From contig JAIYDB010000039.1 of the NCBI GenBank assembly GCA_027487695.1, positions 1-64,000 on the forward strand: a stretch of 64,000 nucleotides of DNA. Reading direction: 5' to 3'. Positions 55,319 to 63,855 of this stretch are shown piece by piece (position 1 is the stretch's first letter; every line of letters starts with the position of its first letter). A program made the position numbers and the translations under genes. This stretch comes from Cytophagaceae bacterium. GTDB lineage: Bacteria > Bacteroidota > Bacteroidia > Cytophagales > Flexibacteraceae. The notes under the pieces were generated by a model. The model made no database searches, was not told the origin of the DNA, and saw only the letters and a program-made list of their open reading frames with translations.

Positions 55319-56824
55319 TTACTCCCGTACCACTTTACGCACATACAACTTACCACCTACACTTTGCAGACGTAGCAAGTACATACCCTTAGGTAAGTTA
55401 CCTACTTTTAATTCCTCACCTGCTTCCACTGGTTGGGAGAGAATTACCCTACCGTGCACATCCAATAACTGAGCGGTACCTTTATGGGAAAGGCGCAAAG
55501 TATTAGTAAAAGGGTTGGGGTACACTTGTAGGTTAGGTTCTATTTCAGGCTCCTTTTCTTGATTAGAAAGCACCAATTGCGGACCACCACCAGTTACAAA
55601 CGGACGACCAATGTTATCAATTTTACATAGATACATAGCCTCTCCAAAATAGGTTCCTGTTCTATCTTCAGTAATTTTACCACCAAATATTGCAGAACCA
55701 TCGCCTAAGAAAATAGCATCGTTAAAGATTTTATAGCCAGAGTTCGTTTGGGTTGTATCGTTACTAATCAGCAACGCAAAAGCAAGGGTTGAATCAGCTA
55801 AATTCTTTTTGTAATACAGTCCATTTCTTCCTGTAAGGGTACCAATACTCCAAGTTGAACCATCAGTAAAAACTTTAAGGAACAATCTGGAATCGTTAGA
55901 TAGGCTACCCCAAATTTTCTGACCAGTTGAATCATATTTCCCAAGGTAGGTTCTGAAGGGCTGCCCACTTGCAAAGTTTTCCTGCCCGTTTATATAAAAC
56001 TGATTATTAGGAGCTTGATAAACCTGAACCTTAGAAAAGCCTCTAGTAATAATTCTTCCAAAATTGATGGTTCTCACCAAATTTCCAGTAGAATCGTCAA
56101 TTTCCCTTGCCACAGGTTGCCCACCTTCCCAACCACTTAGTAATAAATTACCATTTGCGGTATACTCTACGTGGTTAACTTCATTATTTACAAAGTTGCT
56201 TGAGTAAGTTTGACCCCATACATATTCAGCTGTGGCACTAAGTTTGGCTACACACCAAAGAGTAACAGGCTGCCCATTTATTACACTACCTTGATTTCCA
56301 ATTACGTAGATACCTCCATCTAATGCAGGAATTATCTTTGAAACAACTGGATAGCGAAGTTCTGGATTGAAAAAATATCTATTTTCATATTGACCTGAAA
56401 ACAACAGATTGTTATTGTAACGTTTAATTACAGAAATTCCAGACCTAGAATATCGTTGGTAAAGCACAAATAAGTAGCGGTTAACTGGATTATAGCAAGT
56501 GTAAAAATCTGAATCTGTGGTATCGTAAATATTAACTAACGGCGAGGTATAATTACCGCTGGTTGAAACTTTTCTAAATATTAAGCCTTTAGAGAATTCA
56601 GCACCAGCTCTTCTCCAAGCAAGACCGAAAGAATCGGACTGAGCGCTATATATAAAATCACCTGATTCAATTTGATCAAGGTACTTTATCTGGTCATCGT
56701 CAGATGCCCATTGTGGGTCTAGGTGGTCCCTAAAATCAATGGTTTTCTCCCAAACTAATCGTTGGGAGAAAACTGAGATTGAAGTAACTAATAATAGAAT
56801 TATGGAAATCAGTAGCTTTTTCAT
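55319..56824 (-). CDS. Secreted protein with T9SS type A C-terminal sorting domain, 501 aa
   Basis: Signal peptide (residues 1-20, ending ISVFSQ), then a body of repeated beta segments such as DGGIYVIGNQG, NGNLLLSGWEGGQP and DGSAIFGGKIT, consistent with a beta-propeller or beta-helix. The last ~80 residues are a classic type A CTD: VYPNPFTNTLRL, LLDVHGRVILSQ, NLPKGMYLLRLQ and KVVRE at the end. Such proteins are exported by SprA and anchored or released at the surface. The start overlaps the stop of the upstream CTD fragment by four bases (ATGA), a coupling that may be a relic. Confidence 0.88.
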   Translation of the reverse strand: MKKLLISIILLLVTSISVFSQRLVWEKTIDFRDHLDPQWASDDDQIKYLDQIESGDFIYSAQSDSFGLAWRRAGAEFSKGLIFRKVSTSGNYTSPLVNIYDTTDSDFYTCYNPVNRYLFVLYQRYSRSGISVIKRYNNNLLFSGQYENRYFFNPELRYPVVSKIIPALDGGIYVIGNQGSVINGQPVTLWCVAKLSATAEYVWGQTYSSNFVNNEVNHVEYTANGNLLLSGWEGGQPVAREIDDSTGNLVRTINFGRIITRGFSKVQVYQAPNNQFYINGQENFASGQPFRTYLGKYDSTGQKIWGSLSNDSRLFLKVFTDGSTWSIGTLTGRNGLYYKKNLADSTLAFALLISNDTTQTNSGYKIFNDAIFLGDGSAIFGGKITEDRTGTYFGEAMYLCKIDNIGRPFVTGGGPQLVLSNQEKEPEIEPNLQVYPNPFTNTLRLSHKGTAQLLDVHGRVILSQPVEAGEELKVGNLPKGMYLLRLQSVGGKLYVRKVVRE

Positions 56825-57156
56825 TGTTTGATAAAGCGTTTAGTTACAGTGGTATTATCCGAAAGTTGAACTTTTATAAAGTAAACTCCCGAAGCTAATT
56901 CTTCAATATTGAGTTCAAAATCACCTTCGATGTTTCGCACTGGAACTATTAATTCCTTTCCAGCTAATGAAAGTAAACTCAATTTCTGAATTTCCAGATT
57001 ACTGTTACGTAAGCTAAGAGTTATACTTGAAATAGCAGGATTTGGAGCCAAAATTAAACTATGTTCAATTTTGCTATCTATACCAAGAGCTGGCACTATT
57101 AAGTATGGAAAATAGACAGCATCGTCAACCACTGAATTATCACAAATCCTTACCAT
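56821..57156 (-). pseudogene. Orphan T9SS C-terminal domain fragment, cut at repeat element F
   Basis: The 111-residue frame begins at ATG 57156, four bases from the edge of element F. It has no signal peptide: MVRICDNSVVDDAVYFPYL, then a complete type A CTD (LAPNPAISSITLSLRN, LSLLSLAGKELIVP, ASGVYFIKVQ, TKRFIKQ). A sorting domain without its passenger and signal peptide cannot be exported, so this is the 3-prime remnant of a larger cargo gene whose 5-prime part was lost at the repeat. The element gives an artificial upstream extension of the frame to 57399. Confidence 0.7.
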
Positions 57157-57158
57157 TT

Positions 57159-57380
57159 TGGTTCCACGTCTTAGGAAATGAAGGCGTAGCCGCACATTTC
57201 CGAGACGTGGAACTGCTAACCCCACACCTGCAAACCGTTCTGTGCTACTGCCAATAAATACCATACTCAAATATATCAAAAAGTAGTGGTTGTTCCATGT
57301 CTCGGAAAAAATTACGCTTTGCTTATTTTTCCTAAGACGTGGAACCAGAGTTATTTGTAGAACAGTCTTTTGAAAAGGGG
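57159..57380 (+). repeat. Palindromic element, near-complete copy (F)
   Basis: Left end is GGTTCCACGTC at 57160 and lacks the CCCCCACT seen in the others. Hairpin 1 is 57161-57213, hairpin 2 is 57292-57345, then a diverged tail to about 57380 (TTTTGAAAAGGGG). Arms are nearly perfect, with one change (GTTCCATGTCTC). The spacer has more changes than in copies B-E. Confidence 0.85.
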
Positions 57381-57399
57381 TGACAACTAACCCCATCAA

Positions 57400-57424
57400 A
57401 AAAGCCCCGCAACGCGGGGCTTTT
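57400..57424 (-). terminator. Terminator of clpC
   Basis: AAAAGCCCCGC (57400-57410), loop AAC, GCGGGGCTTTT (57414-57424), with A/T tracts on both sides. It is 22 bp beyond the clpC stop codon on the minus strand. Confidence 0.9.
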
Positions 57425-57446
57425 GAAATCTTATTAAATATACTCC

Positions 57447-59972
57447 TTATTCGGTAGCGGCGTTTTGCTTCAGCGTTAACTCAAGCTCTTCTTTGCCGGC
57501 TTCGTAAGCTACCATAATGGTATCGCCTGCTTGGATTTCACCTTTCAAGATGATTTCTGCAACAGGGTCTTCCAAGTATTTTTGGATGGCTCTGCCTAGC
57601 GGACGGGCACCATATTGTTGGTCGTACCCTTTATCGGCTAAGAAATCTTTAGCTTCCGTGGTCAATTCCATTTGATAACCTAGGGTTCCTAAACGGCCAT
57701 ATAACTGACCTAAGAACTTATCGATAATCTTATGGATATCTTCCTTCTGTAAACTGTTAAAGACAATTACATCGTCCAAACGGTTCAAGAATTCTGGGCT
57801 AAATGCTTTGCGTAAGGCATTCTGAATGGTGGTTTTCATCATCTCATCCATATTTTGTTGCCTTGCCTGGCTCATAAAGCCTATGCCTGCACCAAAATCT
57901 TTCAGATCACGAACACCAATGTTAGAAGTCATGATGATAATAGTATTTCTAAAATCAACCCTTCTTCCAAGGCTATCAGTTAAAATACCATCGTCTAATA
58001 CTTGTAGTAAGATATTGAACACATCTGGGTGTGCCTTCTCAATCTCATCTAACAAGATTACGCTATAAGGCTTACGGCGCACTTTTTCAGTAAGCTGACC
58101 GCCTTCTTCATAACCTACATATCCTGGAGGCGCACCTACCAAACGGCTGATGCTGAATTTCTCCATATACTCACTCATATCTATACGGATGAGTGAATCG
58201 TCCTTATCGAATAAGTAAGTAGCAAGCACTTTAGCCAATTCGGTTTTACCTACCCCAGTTGGTCCTAAGAATATGAAAGAACCTATTGGCTTTTTCTTGT
58301 CTTTAAGTCCTACGCGGGTACGCTGAATAGCCTTCACCAATTTAGAGATAGCCGATTCTTGCCCAATAACTTTCCCTTGAAGTTCTTCGCCCATCAGGAG
58401 CAATTTATCCTTCTCGTTCTTGTTCACTCGGCTCACAGGGATACCTGTCATCATCGCCACCACCTCAGCTACATTTTCTTCTGAAACTGTATAGCGTTTA
58501 GTTTTGGTTTCTTCTTCCCAACGGCGTTTTGCTGCCTCTAATTCTTCAAGCAAACGCTTTTCGTTATCACGTAACTGGGCAGCTTGCTCGTATTTTTGGC
58601 TCTTTACAACACGGTTCTTTTCCTTTTTCACCTCTTCGATAGACTTTTCAAGGTCTTCGATTTCAGCAGGAACGTGGATATTATTCAAGTGCACTCTTGC
58701 ACCAGCTTCATCAAGCACATCAATTGCCTTATCTGGCAAGAAACGATCGCTGATATAACGTTCAGATAAATCTACACAGGCCTTAATGGCATCGTCAGTA
58801 TAGTTTACGTGGTGGTGGCTTTCGTACTTTTCTTTGATGTTATCTAAGATTTGCACGGTTTCTTCAGGGGTGGTAGCATCTACCATCACCATCTGGAACC
58901 TACGAGCCAAGGCACCATCTTTTTCTATATACTGGCGGTACTCATCTAAGGTAGTGGCACCAATACATTGGATATCGCCCCTAGCTAAAGCAGGCTTAAA
59001 CATATTGCTGGCATCTAAAGAACCTGATGCACCGCCGGCACCCACAATGGTGTGGATTTCATCGATGAATAAGATTACTTCAGGCGTTTTTTCCAGCTCG
59101 CTCATTACTGCTTTCATACGCTCTTCAAACTGACCACGGTACTTTGTACCTGCCACTAGAGAAGCTAAATCGAGTGTAACTACGCGCTTGTTAAACAATA
59201 CACGGCTTACCTTTTTCTGGATAATGCGCAAGGCTAATCCTTCAGCAATGGCAGTTTTACCAACGCCAGGCTCACCAATTAGTATTGGGTTGTTCTTTTT
59301 CCTGCGAGATAGAATTTGGGCTACACGCTCAATTTCTTTTTCACGACCTACGATAGGATCTAACTTACCATCTTCAGCCATACGTGTTAAATCACGACCG
59401 AAGTTATCTAGCACTGGGGTACGACTCTTTTCAGCCGAACCTTTGCCTTCACTTCTGGACGAAGATGAACCACTGCCAAAACGAGCAGCATTATCATCGT
59501 CGTTATCGTCAGTATCACTACTTGCGGTAGGGCTTTGCGCCTGGTAGCGCAACATATCGCGGAAGTTATCGTAAGTGATTCCTTGGCGTTCTAATAAATC
59601 TTTAGCACTTAATTCTTGCGCGCTTAAAATACTTAGCATTAAATGCTCTGTACCAATAAGTTCGCTCTTGAAATGACGTGCCTGCAACGTAGCCAAACGA
59701 AGTAGTTGTTCTACCTGACGGCTTATCTCGATATTATTCAAATTACGAATACTATTGAGCGATGTACGCATCATTGAGGTTTCAATATCGTCGCGCAGGG
59801 CATCGATATCTACTCCCAATCTTTTCATGATATTGATAGCCTGCCCTTCGCCATCGCGAATGATACCCAATAAAAGGTGCTCTGGCAGCATCATATCATG
59901 GCCCAGCCTAAGAGCTTCCTCCTTGCTGAGTCTGATAACCTCTCTTGTTTGATTAGAGAATTTTGGTTCCAT
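57447..59972 (-). CDS. clpC: ATP-dependent Clp protease ATP-binding subunit ClpC
   Basis: An 841-residue HSP100 unfoldase. Two N-terminal Clp-N repeats (about 3-145), an acidic Ser-rich linker (148-182), AAA domain 1 with Walker A GEPGVGKT (233-240) and IHTIVGAGG, a UVR-type middle helix (IEEVKKEKNRVVKSQKYE), and AAA domain 2 with GPTGVGKTELAK and IRIDMSEYME, then a C-terminal ClpB-D2-small domain. It unfolds substrates for ClpP. It has its own terminator, and its promoter region lies in the AT-rich 148 bp upstream. Confidence 0.96.
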   Translation of the reverse strand: MEPKFSNQTREVIRLSKEEALRLGHDMMLPEHLLLGIIRDGEGQAINIMKRLGVDIDALRDDIETSMMRTSLNSIRNLNNIEISRQVEQLLRLATLQARHFKSELIGTEHLMLSILSAQELSAKDLLERQGITYDNFRDMLRYQAQSPTASSDTDDNDDDNAARFGSGSSSSRSEGKGSAEKSRTPVLDNFGRDLTRMAEDGKLDPIVGREKEIERVAQILSRRKKNNPILIGEPGVGKTAIAEGLALRIIQKKVSRVLFNKRVVTLDLASLVAGTKYRGQFEERMKAVMSELEKTPEVILFIDEIHTIVGAGGASGSLDASNMFKPALARGDIQCIGATTLDEYRQYIEKDGALARRFQMVMVDATTPEETVQILDNIKEKYESHHHVNYTDDAIKACVDLSERYISDRFLPDKAIDVLDEAGARVHLNNIHVPAEIEDLEKSIEEVKKEKNRVVKSQKYEQAAQLRDNEKRLLEELEAAKRRWEEETKTKRYTVSEENVAEVVAMMTGIPVSRVNKNEKDKLLLMGEELQGKVIGQESAISKLVKAIQRTRVGLKDKKKPIGSFIFLGPTGVGKTELAKVLATYLFDKDDSLIRIDMSEYMEKFSISRLVGAPPGYVGYEEGGQLTEKVRRKPYSVILLDEIEKAHPDVFNILLQVLDDGILTDSLGRRVDFRNTIIIMTSNIGVRDLKDFGAGIGFMSQARQQNMDEMMKTTIQNALRKAFSPEFLNRLDDVIVFNSLQKEDIHKIIDKFLGQLYGRLGTLGYQMELTTEAKDFLADKGYDQQYGARPLGRAIQKYLEDPVAEIILKGEIQAGDTIMVAYEAGKEELELTLKQNAATE

Positions 59973-60121
59973 AACAATTGTTGCTCCTTTCTGGGTTTAA
60001 ATAGTGTGCGGGAGTAATTTGTGAATTTAACATTTAGAAGTAACAATGCAAATACCTTGCTACTTTACATATATACGTTTAAAAGAGAAACGGTAACATT
60101 AACTTCTTTGTTGGAAGTATT

Positions 60122-60739
60122 TTACAAAATCATTTTTTGCAAAATGGCCTTGCTATCGGGTCCACAGTTAAACAGTAAGTCAATAATACTCAAACCTTTT
60201 TCAAAATCAACGCCAAATACCTGATAATATGGTACAACTTGTAATATTTCTGTAGGAAAATAGCTGTTTTTCAATGAGTTTCGGTAATCTGGGGCTGAAA
60301 AAATAGTTTTTTGCCAATCGGAAGTTTCTGTAATTTCTACTGACAGTTTTACCAATTTCAGACAAAGGAGGAAAAGTTCCCGATTAAACGCCCATAAATT
60401 ATGATGGGGTTTGCTGTAAAAATTTTCAAAATATGGTGCGTAAAATTGAAAATACGGTGCCTTTCCGTAGGCTGCCTGTATGGCACGCCAATGCAAAACT
60501 GACCAGTTGGTTTGGCTATCAATCTCTAATTCTTGGTAAGGAACTTTGCCATGATGTATTACTGGTACAGATAGCATTTGGATACCTTGGGCAGTTTTTA
60601 TATAGCACCTATTCCTTAATGTTTGCTTGGTGAAGTTTTCGTGTGCTTCCAAACAGATACCACCGTGCTTCACCGCTACCGCAAAATAGCTGGTAGGTGG
60701 CAGGTAACATAAAGGCAGTACAGGATAATTGTTTTCCAA
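60122..60739 (-). CDS. WbqC-like family protein
   Basis: A 205-residue protein with YLPPTSYFAVAVKHGGICLEAHENF, the N-terminal signature of the WbqC-like family, plus KQTLRNRCYIKTAQGIQMLSVPV and NWSVLHWRAIQAAYGKAPYF. Family members are often found near O-antigen or glycan genes, but the activity is not established. It lies between clpC and ribD on the same strand, 17 bp after ribD. Confidence 0.8.
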   Translation of the reverse strand: MENNYPVLPLCYLPPTSYFAVAVKHGGICLEAHENFTKQTLRNRCYIKTAQGIQMLSVPVIHHGKVPYQELEIDSQTNWSVLHWRAIQAAYGKAPYFQFYAPYFENFYSKPHHNLWAFNRELFLLCLKLVKLSVEITETSDWQKTIFSAPDYRNSLKNSYFPTEILQVVPYYQVFGVDFEKGLSIIDLLFNCGPDSKAILQKMIL

Positions 60740-60755
60740 GGTAGAGTTTCAGTGT

Positions 60756-61751
60756 TTATTTCCCTGAATTTGGGATGGCAATGCCGTTGGCAAAGTACAG
60801 ATTAGGATGGGTATAAACCCACTTTTCTTGGTAATGATTACCGTTTAAGAACCAGGCGAGAGTTTTTGCGCCCCCTTCAACTACTAAAGAACCAATACCA
60901 TTTTTACTGAGCAGCTCCAGCATTTCTGTTGGGTTATCCCAATTGGTAACTTGGAGGTATTTAATACGGTTGGTAGTATCGGTCTTTTGGGAATTGATAA
61001 TCCAAACGGTTTCGGCACCACCAAAAATCTGGTAGGTAAGCGGTAAAGCTAGTTGTGGGTCAACTACAATACGCTGTGGATTTCTGCCGGTCCAATGTCT
61101 TACCGTGAGTGCTGGATTATCATTTATTACGGTATTATAACCTAATAAAATGGCATCTACCTCAGCACGTTGTTTATGCACTTGCATTTGGTGCACCTCG
61201 TTTGAAATAAGGACAGGCTTACCATCGGTAGGAGCCAGGAAGCCATCGGTGCTTTGTGCCCATTTCAGATAGACATACGGCATGCCTGTTCTGATATGAT
61301 GCAAAAAGGTCTTGTTTAGCAAAGTTGCTTCTTGTTCCAAAACACCTGTAATCACTTCAATCCCTGCTTGTTTTAATAAAGCTATACCTCTACCTGCGAC
61401 TAAAGGATTAGGGTCTTGCAGGGCAACCACTACTTTCTTTATCCCTTTTTCAATGATCAGGTTAGCGCAAGGGGGGGTTTTGCCAAAGTGACTACACGGT
61501 TCTAAGGTTACATAGATTGTAGATTCTGAAAGCAAACTGGCATCAGTAACTTGAGCAATGGCATTTACCTCTGCATGCGGACCTCCATAAACCTGATGGT
61601 ACCCTTCACCAATGATACCCTTTTCAGGATGTACCACAACCGCACCCACCATGGGGTTGGGACTCACTTTGCCTAAACCAAGCGCAGCGAGCTGTAAGGC
61701 TCGCTGCATATACTTTTGATGAACAGCAATATCAGAAACTGAATTAGCCAT
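60756..61751 (-). CDS. ribD: Bifunctional riboflavin deaminase/reductase RibD
   Basis: A 331-residue enzyme. N-terminal deaminase with zinc site H59-A-E61 (GGPHAEVNAI) and PCSHFGKTPPC. C-terminal reductase (about 150-331) has PYVYLKWAQSTDG and SLVVEGGAKTLAWFL. It performs steps two and three of riboflavin synthesis. It overlaps the upstream Fe-S gene by eight bases, so the two are translationally coupled although functionally unrelated except through flavin. Confidence 0.95.
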   Translation of the reverse strand: MANSVSDIAVHQKYMQRALQLAALGLGKVSPNPMVGAVVVHPEKGIIGEGYHQVYGGPHAEVNAIAQVTDASLLSESTIYVTLEPCSHFGKTPPCANLIIEKGIKKVVVALQDPNPLVAGRGIALLKQAGIEVITGVLEQEATLLNKTFLHHIRTGMPYVYLKWAQSTDGFLAPTDGKPVLISNEVHQMQVHKQRAEVDAILLGYNTVINDNPALTVRHWTGRNPQRIVVDPQLALPLTYQIFGGAETVWIINSQKTDTTNRIKYLQVTNWDNPTEMLELLSKNGIGSLVVEGGAKTLAWFLNGNHYQEKWVYTHPNLYFANGIAIPNSGK

Positions 61752-63063
61752 TTACTTTTTCGGTCCAGTTGGCTCTATCGCTAGGAGGGAATGCCCAAGG
61801 AGCCGCATTGTTTTCTACGTTTTGGAACATGCTATTCCAACTTGCAGGGGTAGCACTTTCTTCTAACGCTACGTAACGACGCATCTCTAGAATAATTTCC
61901 AGTGGATTGATATTGATAGGACAAGCATCTACACAGGCGTTGCAAGTGGTGCAAGCCATTAACTCTTCCTTAGTGATATAATCTTGGTATAAAGATTTCT
62001 TATCTGAATTAGGCTTCTCACCAACATATACTAACTCGGCTACCTCTTGCGCTCTATCGCGGGTATCCATCATAATTTTACGAGGCGAAAGCTTTTTGCC
62101 TGTAATATTCGCTGGGCAAGCAGATGTACAACGTCCACATTCTGTGCAGCTGTATGCCTCCATGATGTTTTTCCACGTTAAATCGGTTACATCTTTAGCA
62201 CCGAAACGTCCTGGTTCTGTAGGTGGTGTTGGCATTCCTTCTACCGAAAGACCTAGCATACTTTTTACCTCGTAGCTAATCACTGGCATATTGTTGATTT
62301 CGCCAACTGGCTTTAACCTACTGAAATACACATTAGGGAATGCCAAAATCACGTGCAAGTGCTTACTCCAACTCAAATACAAGGCAAAACCAAAAATCCC
62401 GATGATGTGTAACCACCAAGCCGTGCGCTCATATATATGGATAGCTTCGGCATTGCCGCCAAAGTTTACAATTGGTTGAATAAACTTAGAAATTACAAAG
62501 CTACCAGTAAGCGGATAGTGAGGATCGGCCAAGGCTTGAAGGTTAGCATCGGCAGCGTTCATACTTAAGAACAACCACATCAAAACACACTCATATATAA
62601 GGATAGTGTTCGCATCTTTTGCTGGCCAACCGTTTAGTTCTGGCTGTCTGAAACGTTTGATAGCCAATACATTCCTGCGGATTAAGAAAACCACACATAC
62701 CGCCAATACACCTAAGGCTAACCACTCAAACGAGTTAATGAGGAAACTATATAAGCCACTGCCAATAATAGGGAAGAACATACGGTGCTGACCAGTAAGT
62801 CCGTCTAATACAATTTCAAGCAATTCTATATTGATGATTACGAAGCCCAGATAGATAACCAAGTGCAAGAAACCCACGATAGGGCGGTCGAACATTTTCT
62901 TTTGACCGAAGGCTATAAGCAGCATAGTTTTGATTCGCTCAGGCTTATTGTCTGAAAAATCGGCAGGCTTGCCCAAGTTAATGGCCATTTTTATCAGCGT
63001 AAACCGACGGTAAATAAAGTAAGCGAATAAAGCTGTTACCAGCAGAAAAGCCATTTGAGCCAT
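61744..63063 (-). CDS. Membrane-bound Fe-S oxidoreductase (HdrD/GlpC-like)
   Basis: A 439-residue protein with an N-terminal part of about five membrane segments and a C-terminal cytoplasmic domain with two [4Fe-4S] motifs: CTECGRCTSACP and CTTCNACVDACP. This layout resembles (Fe-S)-binding proteins of Bacteroidota that pair with a CCG-domain protein. No such partner is adjacent. It probably passes electrons between a soluble donor and the quinone pool. I chose ATG 63063 over 63108 because the membrane domain begins there. It starts a pair with ribD. Confidence 0.8.
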   Translation of the reverse strand: MAQMAFLLVTALFAYFIYRRFTLIKMAINLGKPADFSDNKPERIKTMLLIAFGQKKMFDRPIVGFLHLVIYLGFVIINIELLEIVLDGLTGQHRMFFPIIGSGLYSFLINSFEWLALGVLAVCVVFLIRRNVLAIKRFRQPELNGWPAKDANTILIYECVLMWLFLSMNAADANLQALADPHYPLTGSFVISKFIQPIVNFGGNAEAIHIYERTAWWLHIIGIFGFALYLSWSKHLHVILAFPNVYFSRLKPVGEINNMPVISYEVKSMLGLSVEGMPTPPTEPGRFGAKDVTDLTWKNIMEAYSCTECGRCTSACPANITGKKLSPRKIMMDTRDRAQEVAELVYVGEKPNSDKKSLYQDYITKEELMACTTCNACVDACPININPLEIILEMRRYVALEESATPASWNSMFQNVENNAAPWAFPPSDRANWTEKVNG

Positions 63064-63178
63064 AACAAGAGGGTATTTGGTAGCATTAAAGGTACTAAAG
63101 CCGCACAAATAAAGGCAGTAAAACGTACCCTAAATTTGGCAGTGCGAATATAGCTAAGAAATATTTTGTTGCTACTAC

Positions 63179-63208
63179 TTGTTTAGAACGAAAAAAGCCC
63201 TACTTTTG
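63179..63208 (+). promoter_or_regulatory. Promoter of tRNA-Phe
   Basis: TTG (63179-63181), 19 nt, TACTTTTG (63201-63208). An exact match to the phylum's TAnnTTTG box, giving a predicted start near 63215, about 28 nt before the tRNA. Confidence 0.75.
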
Positions 63209-63242
63209 CAAACCTTTTCAACGAAAGGGACAACGAGCATAT

Positions 63243-63315
63243 GGAGACGTAGCTCAGTTGGTAGAGCAAAGGACTGAAAATCCTTGTGTCGATGGTTCGA
63301 TTCCATTCGTCTCCA
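63243..63315 (+). tRNA. tRNA-Phe (anticodon GAA)
   Basis: A 73-nt cloverleaf. The acceptor GGAGACG pairs with CGTCTCC, D-arm GCTC...GAGC, anticodon stem AAGGA/TCCTT with loop CTGAAAA (anticodon GAA), T-arm GATGG TTCGATT CCATT. The discriminator base is A at 63315. CCA is not encoded. Confidence 0.97.
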
Positions 63316-63317
63316 CA

Positions 63318-63346
63318 AAAACCCCGATGAGCTTCATCGGGGTTTT
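63318..63346 (+). terminator. Terminator of tRNA-Phe
   Basis: AAAACCCCGATGA (63318-63330), loop GCT, TCATCGGGGTTTT (63334-63346). It begins three bases after the tRNA. Confidence 0.92.
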
Positions 63347-63422
63347 GTGTTTTTGGGGGTGGGAGGTGATGAAGAATAATAGTTAAACAGGTTAAAACCA
63401 ATTGCAAGTAATACTATAGCTT

Positions 63423-63483
63423 TTTCCACGTCTCGGAAATGTACAGCTACGCCTTCATTTCCTAAGAGGTGGAACCAGTGGGA
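63423..63483 (-). repeat. Solo hairpin of the palindromic element (G), inverted orientation
   Basis: On the minus strand it reads CCCACTGGTTCCACCTCTTAGG, then GAAATGAAGGCGTAGCTGTACATTTCCGAGACGTGG. That is hairpin 1 of the element with its left CCCACTGG end, but neither spacer nor hairpin 2. It lies between tRNA-Phe and the rhodopsin gene. Confidence 0.85.
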
Positions 63484-63855
63484 GTGAGCGGAAATCTTCA
63501 ATGGATTTAGTCGTTAAAATCAGGAGGTAAGCTAATGCTGCATAGTATGGATGAGCCATTTGTCAGTACCCAAAATTTCTGGTCTTCGCTATTAGTTTTG
63601 TTTAATGAAGGTTAGCAAATGGTAAGTGCTAAAGAAAAATTTTAGCTTGTAAACCAAACCTTTAAACAAGGTTTATTGCCACTACAAGGCGCTTTTTGCC
63701 AATGGTTCTTCTGTTTTGTTTAATTTTTTTAAAATTTTATTAAACAAAAAAAACTCTTTGTAGTAGTATATGTATTGTGGAGGTAAAACCATGTAAAAAA
63801 AGCGGAGAAACCGAAAATCCTTAAGAGTAGGAATAACCAAAATAACCCAAAGAAT
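63484..63855. other. Upstream region of the rhodopsin gene
   Basis: About 370 bp without a convincing gene. It holds a perfect 11-bp inverted repeat (TTTTGTTTAAT at 63714-63724, ATTAAACAAAA at 63739-63749) with a 14-nt AT-only loop, and a smaller one (AAACC at 63655-63659, GGTTT at 63670-63674). A 26-codon frame at 63535-63615 follows an AGGAGG but has no other support. No clean TTTG/TAnnTTTG promoter pair was found. Confidence 0.5.

Noticed and set aside
46690-57380. CRISPR array
   Set aside because: Repeats are far apart, imperfectly palindromic over 50 bp or more, and not separated by spacers of uniform length. No cas genes are present.
63183-63407. Antisense open frame over tRNA-Phe
   Set aside because: It is a translation of the tRNA complement and its terminator, a common spurious call.
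63535-63615. 26-codon frame behind a perfect AGGAGG
   Set aside because: Shine-Dalgarno motifs are not a reliable guide in Bacteroidota, the peptide has no recognisable features, and no promoter was found.
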